A stretch of 64,000 nt of DNA from Calonectria ilicicola (Eukaryota; Ascomycota; Sordariomycetes; Hypocreales; Nectriaceae), in the NCBI GenBank assembly GCA_020809705.1, contig CP085827.1, forward strand, positions 3,410,001 through 3,474,000. Reading direction: 5' to 3'. Of the stretch, positions 57,798 to 64,000 are shown in pieces. Made by a program: the position numbers and the translations under genes. How positions within the stretch are numbered: position 1 is the first letter of the stretch; each line of letters starts with the position of its first letter. Below the pieces are notes generated by a model. That model was not told the DNA's origin. It worked only from the letters and a program-made list of their open reading frames with translations, and made no database searches.

Positions 57798-60254
57798 TCA
57801 AAGTCTAGCAAGATTCTCCTTATCCATTTCAGCAGCCTCCTCGATATTGAAGTATTTCTCGTAGATAGAAAGGCTCTCGGGGTTTGCAACAACAGTCGAC
57901 TCAACCTTCCTTCCACTAATTAGATTCTTTACCAAAATCTCAAGCTTCTTGCCCACATTAGAGTAGGGAATGTCATCCACATAAAAGACATATTTCGGCA
58001 CATGTCTTTTGCTCAAACTCTCAGCAATTTGCCTCCTGATTTTCTCTTCTAGTTTAGAAGTTTCCCTTGTTCCGCTTCTCACTTTCAAAAACAGTACGAC
58101 TCTTTCATCTCGGTCTTGCGGTCTCCTCTGCCCGACACAGACGGAATCCTCGACTTCCGGGAACAGTCGGACGACATTGTATATTTCAGCGGAACCAAAT
58201 CGAACACCGGATGGGTTCAATACTCCATCTCTATGATTAAGTCAGTAGAGTTCATTCTCTCAACTTGCATGAACTTACGATCTACCCAACATCTCAATTC
58301 CTTTCGTTTTAGGGTTAATCCGAATCAGGTCACCTTGAGTCCAAACACCAGGAAAGGTTGAAAAATATGCGTTCTTGTACTTTTCATTGCCGTCTTTTCC
58401 CCAAAACGTCAGAGGTTGGCTTGGGAACGGCTGTGTGCAAACCAACTCCCCAGGTTCGTTTGTGCCAACAATTGATCTACCTTCAGAGTTGAGGGGATCG
58501 AAACAATCCACCGCCATACCGAGTGATTTTCCCGAAATTTCATCGGCATGAACTGGAGTGAGTGGATTTCCTTTCACAACTAAAACCCTGTTAATTTCTT
58601 CGATGACGGCTTCAAATTTGCAGGGGGAAGTATACATGAGCATGAAGTTTCAGTTCCACCACTTCCTGAAATTAATTGTACGTGTTTAGGAAAGCCAGTA
58701 TTATAAAACCACTGGGCAACATCAGAAGGCAATACGGAGCCTGTCGAGGTAACTCTTCTCAAGGCCGTAAGATCGAACTCATCTCCTATGTCGCGTCAGC
58801 TTCAACTGTTCATGGAAGTATAAAGGTATGTTTTCTCACTTGGCCGTATTCCATTATCCATTAGGTCAGTCAGGTACTTTGCTGACGTACCGAAAATCGA
58901 TACTCTTGATTTATGATATCAGCTCTATGTGCGATTTGGATGACTCAAAGCGCCCACCTTAATTCTGAAATAAGCTGTGGCAAAAATCTAGCGGAGGGAT
59001 ATAATGGGGAGCCACGAAATACTACAAGCTTCACGCCCGTACTGAGCGCCGTAACTAAGAATGCCCACATGATCCATGCGGTCTTGAAATAGCAATCAGC
59101 AACAGACTATAGTCAACAGCAAGGATATACCTACTGTGGTATATTGAAATAATACATCACCAGGTCGAACATCACTCTGCATTATATAATCTTTCTTTAT
59201 TTGCAGAAGAACGCCCTAAACTCAAGGTAAGCGGTGGGTGAGTTTAATGCTCGCAACACTTACACCTGCACTGTGTAGAATGCACTTCGGTGAACCCGTC
59301 TAAATGTCTGTCAGCACACTAATCTGAGCCAGTGATGGCAAGCTTACAGTTCCAGATGAATAGAATATGAATCCGGGGTGTGAAAACGGCAGTTGTTCAA
59401 AGTGCAATGGCATGCCCTTTGCATGCGTGGAGAAACTATCCAGATCCATCATCTTATGAAACTGAGATTCCAAACTTGTTCCGCTTGAATGGAGAACAAT
59501 GTGCTTCAGATTTTGGCTAGTCGAGACCACCTTTGCCCAAGTCTCAATAGTAGACGTTAGATCTCGCGTCTTTCCATTATACATTACCGAAGTATCTGCA
59601 AATATCAGCTTTGGCTCAATTTGAAGCACTCGGTCCAGAATTCCTTTCACCCCAAAATCTGGGGATACCGAAGACCAGATGGCACCAATGGATAAAGTCG
59701 CTAGGCAGAGCGAAATGGCAAGCTCAGAAGTCTCAACGACCGCTGCGATTCTATCACCCTTTGTGACTCCGAAAGCCCTCATAGCTCCGGCCAGTACCTC
59801 TACGCGATCATAGAGCTCGCCCCAAGTTATAACCCGAGCTTCTAAAGAACCCTCTCTTGCCTCGTATATCGCGATTTCCGAAGGATTACGGCCTTGTAGA
59901 ATGCTCCCGGCAAAGTTTAGCCGCGCATCGGGAAACCATACCGGAGTCGGGTACATATTTTGGGTGGGCTACGGTAGGTTAGTTCTCAGCGAATCATCTG
60001 CGGATAAATCGAAAGGTGACCTCATTGAATGCTCGGGAGGGGGGCTTGGTTGCGCCTATGTTCAGGGTACTGAAAAGCTCCATCCAAAAGTCACCCGCCG
60101 TGGATGGATTAACGGACCAATTGTGAAGATTATCGTAAGTCTCCAGCGCCAGTCCATATTTCGCCTTCACACGATCTCGAAATCTTGCAAGCGATGAGCT
60201 TTTGAGGTCAGTCTCAGATGGAGTCCATATGACGGGGTTTCTGTCTTGGGCCAT
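57798..60254 (-). CDS. Acetoacetyl-CoA synthetase (acetoacetate-CoA ligase)
   Basis: An acyl-adenylate-forming enzyme that activates acetoacetate with ATP and CoA. My nine-exon model is in phase and gives 681 aa: 60021-60254, 59348-59968, 59264-59299, 59135-59215, 58958-59082, 58840-58904, 58636-58785, 58279-58579 and 57798-58230. Features in order: MAQDRNPVIWTPSETDLKSS (N-terminus of this family), WFPDARLNFAGSILQGRNPS, GAIWSSVSPDFGVKGILDRV, the phosphate-binding YSSGTTGSPK split by the intron at 59300-59347, LFQYTTTAWIMWAFLV, SGSGGTETSCSF, GDLIRINPKTKGIEMLGRSD, GVLNPSGVRFGSAEIY and the C-terminal PYSNVGKKLEILVKN with the reactive Lys. The order and spacing match acetoacetyl-CoA rather than acetyl-CoA synthetases. 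No targeting signal is clear; the C-terminus is LARL, which is only loosely PTS1-like. Confidence 0.95.
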
Positions 60255-63200
60255 TGTCAATTGGAATATCGCAGGTGTGTATGCGGGTAGGAGTCTTTCG
60301 GTGAGAAGAAAAATATAAAAGTAGGTTGTACTTCACAAAGGCATGAGGAGCACTGCTCCCGATTTCATTCACCAGTGATCCTTCACCACTAATCTAAAAC
60401 ACCCGGCGGGCCGAGGATTTACCAAAAACGCGATGATCATAATGTCTAAGGCTTACTGCATCACTATGACGTTGACCTCGGCATTCCGGATGAGAGGCTA
60501 GTCCGGCCCGGATGAAGCCCGCCTTCCGCCAAATTATCCGGATCCAATCATCTTCTCCAAAACTTTGAACGAATTCATATTAAATATTTAAAGAGGAGCC
60601 ATGAATCAATATAATTGTTTTTATTTAGTTCTCGCCATAAATAGAATTCGATTCTGCATCATAATGGGATGGTGGTAAACATGCATGCCCTCAATGTTGC
60701 CAGAGACAGGTTTTACACTCAGAATGAATTCAGATGATGATAAAACTAGGTCAATAATACATTATTTGCTTTATTTGACTATTTTCTTATCAATTCGCCA
60801 TTTAGTGTCTCATTTTTCCGAAATTTCCACCCAACTCTGAAGAATACCAAGCCAGGTACAAATACATGCTATTCAGAATATCATCCTTGGACTTCCTTCC
60901 TCAGCAAAAAGCTCTCTCCTCTTTTACTCCAGTGGTATATTCAACACTTTTACCATTCCATGACTTTATTTATCCCCTAATGGAAGGTTCTTACGGCGGT
61001 TTCAAATCCACACCATCTTTCTACAGCTACCGTTATACATTTCGTAAATCCTTTGATGGCTGCACATGTGATGGAGGAAAACGCTTTTTCGTTTCAAGGA
61101 ATTCATCTCCGTCAAATGCAGACTGAAATTCGACCCTTGTTCCTTTGATGACTCTCATGGCATTCAAATTCTGAACCAGCTGGCAAAGTAAGAATGCTTT
61201 ACCGCAAACTTGTCATCCTTGCCGCCTTAGTCGCTCGAATTATCGCATAGTTTATGGCATAAGCGCCACTTAGTTTATTACCTGATATCCAGTCAATCTC
61301 ACTGTGGTATTGGCTCACGAGTTCTTCATAAGTTCTCTGTAGAAAATGCAACCCCAGAAAAAAGACCCAGGCAGTACTAGCAATTCTATTGGAGTAAAAG
61401 CTTTATTGAACTTACCATTATTATTCGACTCTTCTAAGGCCCTGTCGCATGGAAAAAGAAACTCCATCATCAAATGTTAACGACTCGGACAGATGCAACG
61501 AGCGGTGGTGCGGCCGTGTGCCACGCTCCTGTGACTTGCTTGCGCGGTCATTCTAAACCATGAATCTCACTCGGAATAATACCGGTGCGGAGTCTTTTCA
61601 TATTAGAGCGGCAATGCTGCCCTGTTCTTCTCTAATTTTCTGATCAATGTTGGAGGTTGGACTATTAGTGACATCCACAACTAATCAAGCCACATAGGAG
61701 CTAGGTAAGCTATGACCACGAACGTGGACCGATGGCTGCAGCTTTGAAGACTACCCTAGCTGTCTTCGACTGTTTAATCTTGGCTTGCAAGGATTAAAAG
61801 CACACCAACAGCTCGAGAATTGCGGTTCCACCCTTACGCCGTCAGGAGCAGGTATGCACCCCCGGTCAGCCTTATTCAGCTTGGCAATCTCCATACAAAA
61901 ACGGTGGCTATCAATGCAAGAAAAGGGACCACCCATGGATTCACCTCAGTGCTGGGTCGGAAAAATGCTTGTCATCGTGGATCTCCGAACAGGGGTCAAC
62001 TGGAGTATCCAATAGGTCTGTACGGCAATATGGAACACAGGGAGTGGAGATGGAGCAGAAAACGTCGTGGCCTTAGGGGAGGTGGCACGCAGTACTCTCA
62101 TGCAGTAAGCTCAACAACATGCGGCGGCAGCTCTGGCTTCAGCTCAATTATAGGGCAAGGGATTTAGCGGCTGGGGCACGGTTTTTGCTAACGGTTGTTC
62201 TCCCGGAACTAGCGCTGAGCTCATTTAATTGCGTGCCTTAGCTGACGCCAAACACCATGTTTCTGTATTGAAGGACATATCATCTCCAACTCCAAATGTT
62301 CTCAATGCCAAGTGTCGGGTAACGTCATGCAACTACACTCAACGAAACCCCGCTTCCGCATCTCCGAGACGCGGGCGAAGTGGATACTGCATGTGCAAAA
62401 AGCCAATATTCTCGCGCTACGTTTCTGTGATTGGCAGTGTGCATCTGCTACATGCTATAATTCGCTGATCCAACATCTGTATGAGCACACACAGAGTAAG
62501 ACATCTGACCACGGGACGCACCCGAGTGAATATTTTGAGTCTCAGTTGATCCAATATGGACTGAGTGGCGCAGTAGATGACGAGCGAGTGCTACGTTAGT
62601 TCAGATAACAATATCCTGGTCTCGCCGATGCAAGGTGAAGGATCCACCTCTGCTCCAGGCGATCCACAGAGCCTTGTAAAGGCAAAATGGCCATCCATCG
62701 ACATACCGCCCTAGGAGATGACAGATTCCCAGGCTCTCTAGAAAAATAATGCTTACTCGCTCACCCTGCGTGACATCGCGTTCATAATTGAGTTTGAAGT
62801 CAGATCGAGATGAAGGAGGCGAACGACAAGATCGGGTTTACTCATGCAGTAACTATTCAGGTGCTTCTGGCCCAACCCCGCATTTAGCGGTACCGCCGTT
62901 GTTCTAGCCCTTTGTGGGAACGTTTCCCATTCTTGTAACAACCGGCTTCCTGAGCTAGCTAAGAGGCCCGCCAAGGATGCGGGGTCAATGCACGCTGAGT
63001 GGGACAACGACAATAGGGAAAAGGAGGCTCGCCAAAGAGGTGACCTAGTTCAATGGCATGCCTGTTGAAAGGACACGTTGGTTCGGGTTCCGATTCCAAA
63101 CCAGAACTGTAGGCGTTTCACAGTCAGCAAAGCAAAGCAGCAGAGACAACCGAGACACGACGAGGACTAAAATTAGCAATTCTCACGATTGAACCCTACA

Positions 63201-63509
63201 GCAGTCCAGACAACCAATTGATCTGCCACCAACACATGGCATGAGTCGCTCGCTCCACGCCAACTCGGCAACTAGGTGCACGGGCTCCGCGGCTAAGATT
63301 ACGGGCGCTCCGCGGTTATGTTGTGAGGCTGAAGAGGGGGATGGATGGAGTTGGGGAGGAGGGTCGTAGAGGCATTATAAAAGCCGGTGATATCCTTGTT
63401 TTCTGCCCCAGCTCATCAACTGTTTCAATTAACCTCCGCATACTCCGCATTTTCCCCATACCCCACAACCTTTCTTCCCTTCATTTTGCTAATTGTTGAG
63501 GTGTCCGCC
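60255..63509. other. Largest intergenic stretch, about 3.25 kb
   Basis: No gene is firmly supported. On the minus strand between about 61002 and 61470 several short open segments can be spliced on paper into about 110 residues, but the introns needed are short and one has no good branch site. The left end is the acetoacetyl-CoA synthetase promoter; the right end is the alcohol oxidase promoter with a TATA box. Confidence 0.4.
63376..63383 (+). promoter_or_regulatory. TATA box of the alcohol oxidase gene
   Basis: TATAAAAG lies 127 bp upstream of the ATG at 63510, followed by a CT-rich stretch (63400-63480), the usual arrangement of a strongly expressed fungal gene. Confidence 0.6.
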
Positions 63510-64000
63510 ATGGGTATCTCCAACACAGTCACTGATGCTACCCGCGAGGTAGACATCATCATCGCCGGAGGTAAGGACTTTTCATTCATCTGCCAAGTAT
63601 TGTTTAATGGCTCTAACAAACCATCCTCACAGGCGGTACAGCAGCATGCATCATTGCTGGGCGATTGGCTGCGGCGGACCCAACCTTGTCCATTCTGGTC
63701 ATTGAGCGTGGTCAGGATAACTACAATGTCCCCAACGTCACCAATCCCGCTCTTTTCCTCACACATCTCTTGCCCACATCCAAGACAGCTATTTTCTACA
63801 AGGGCAACAAGTCAAAAGTTCTAGCAGACCGGGAGCCAATTGTTCCGTCCGGAGGCACTTTGGGTGGTGGTTCATCCATCAACTTCATGATGTACACGCG
63901 AGCTCAACGGTCTGACTTTGACTCGTGGGCGACCCCTGGTTGGTCGGCCGATGAAATGCTCCCCTATTTGAAGAAGGTGAGTCGAGACCCTAACCTTTCC
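63510..64000 (+). CDS. GMC-family alcohol oxidase (methanol oxidase-like), 5' part only
   Basis: A glucose-methanol-choline FAD oxidoreductase, typically a peroxisomal alcohol oxidase making an aldehyde and hydrogen peroxide. Exon 1 is 63510-63570, intron 63571-63632, and exon 2 63633-63976, ending LPYLKK at a GTGAGT donor; the gene runs out of the window. Diagnostic parts: REVDIIIAGGGTAACIIAGR (FAD-binding motif across the intron), LAAADPTLSILVIERGQDN, and PSGGTLGGGSSINFMMYTRA then QRSDFDSWATPGWSADEM (GMC signature 1). These match the AOX/MOX subgroup more closely than aryl-alcohol or choline enzymes. The peroxisomal signal, if any, lies outside the window. Confidence 0.92.

Noticed and set aside
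61002..61470. Possible spliced small gene on the minus strand
   Set aside because: Joined segments read protein-like, but one intron would be about 41 nt without a branch site and no domain is recognisable; support is too weak for a CDS.
1..64000. Secondary-metabolite gene cluster
   Set aside because: P450, MFS and zinc-cluster genes are present, but no PKS, NRPS, terpene synthase, prenyltransferase or other core enzyme was found.

Overview
The window is nuclear DNA of a filamentous ascomycete, most likely a Eurotiomycete of the Penicillium/Aspergillus kind. The evidence is the many short GT-AG introns (about 42-111 bp, often with a CTRAC/CTAAC-like branch site), the large gaps between genes, and the families present: Zn2Cys6 regulators, MFS sugar and drug transporters, a CYP505-type P450-reductase fusion, a Clr5-ankyrin protein, an SAT4/rhodopsin-fold membrane protein, a pectin lyase and a GMC alcohol oxidase. 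Species assignment is inference. Exon structures were worked out by hand from reading frame, splice signals and family motifs.

Layout. 1-10 kb: a Zn2Cys6 regulator cut by the left edge, a small secreted cysteine-rich protein, a 3-kb gene-poor stretch with a decayed AT-rich element, an SMP-30/gluconolactonase-like protein and an 11-exon sugar transporter. 10-20 kb: a b561-like membrane protein, a fused CYP505 P450-reductase, a small hypothetical gene, and a Clr5-ankyrin gene broken by a 20-bp tandem repeat. 20-29 kb: malate dehydrogenase (with an 11-nt micro-exon), a D-2-hydroxyacid dehydrogenase divergent from a sugar transporter, a small GPI-type protein and ornithine aminotransferase. 29-41 kb: a Zn2Cys6 regulator, an AlaX-type tRNA-editing protein convergent with an NmrA-like protein, a secreted alpha/beta hydrolase and a Yap-type bZIP. 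41-55 kb: a Dal5-type MFS transporter, a Cys-rich single-pass membrane protein, a DHA1-type MFS transporter, a GPI-type protein with two related modules, a pectin lyase carrying a C-terminal CBM1, and a rhodopsin-fold membrane protein. 55-64 kb: a secreted Lys-rich-tailed protein, a 9-exon acetoacetyl-CoA synthetase, a 3-kb gap, and an alcohol oxidase cut by the right edge.

Function. The content looks like an accessory metabolism region: uptake (four MFS transporters), plant-polymer attack (pectin lyase-CBM1), sugar-acid or hydroxy-acid handling (lactonase, D-2-hydroxyacid dehydrogenase, malate dehydrogenase), fatty-acid, ketone-body and alcohol metabolism (CYP505, acetoacetyl-CoA synthetase, alcohol oxidase), nitrogen turnover (ornithine aminotransferase), and local regulators. 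No single biosynthetic cluster with a PKS, NRPS or terpene core enzyme is visible. The most notable observation is a perfect 5 x 20-bp tandem array inside the Clr5-ankyrin gene: its copy number sets the reading frame, and the present five copies split the gene.
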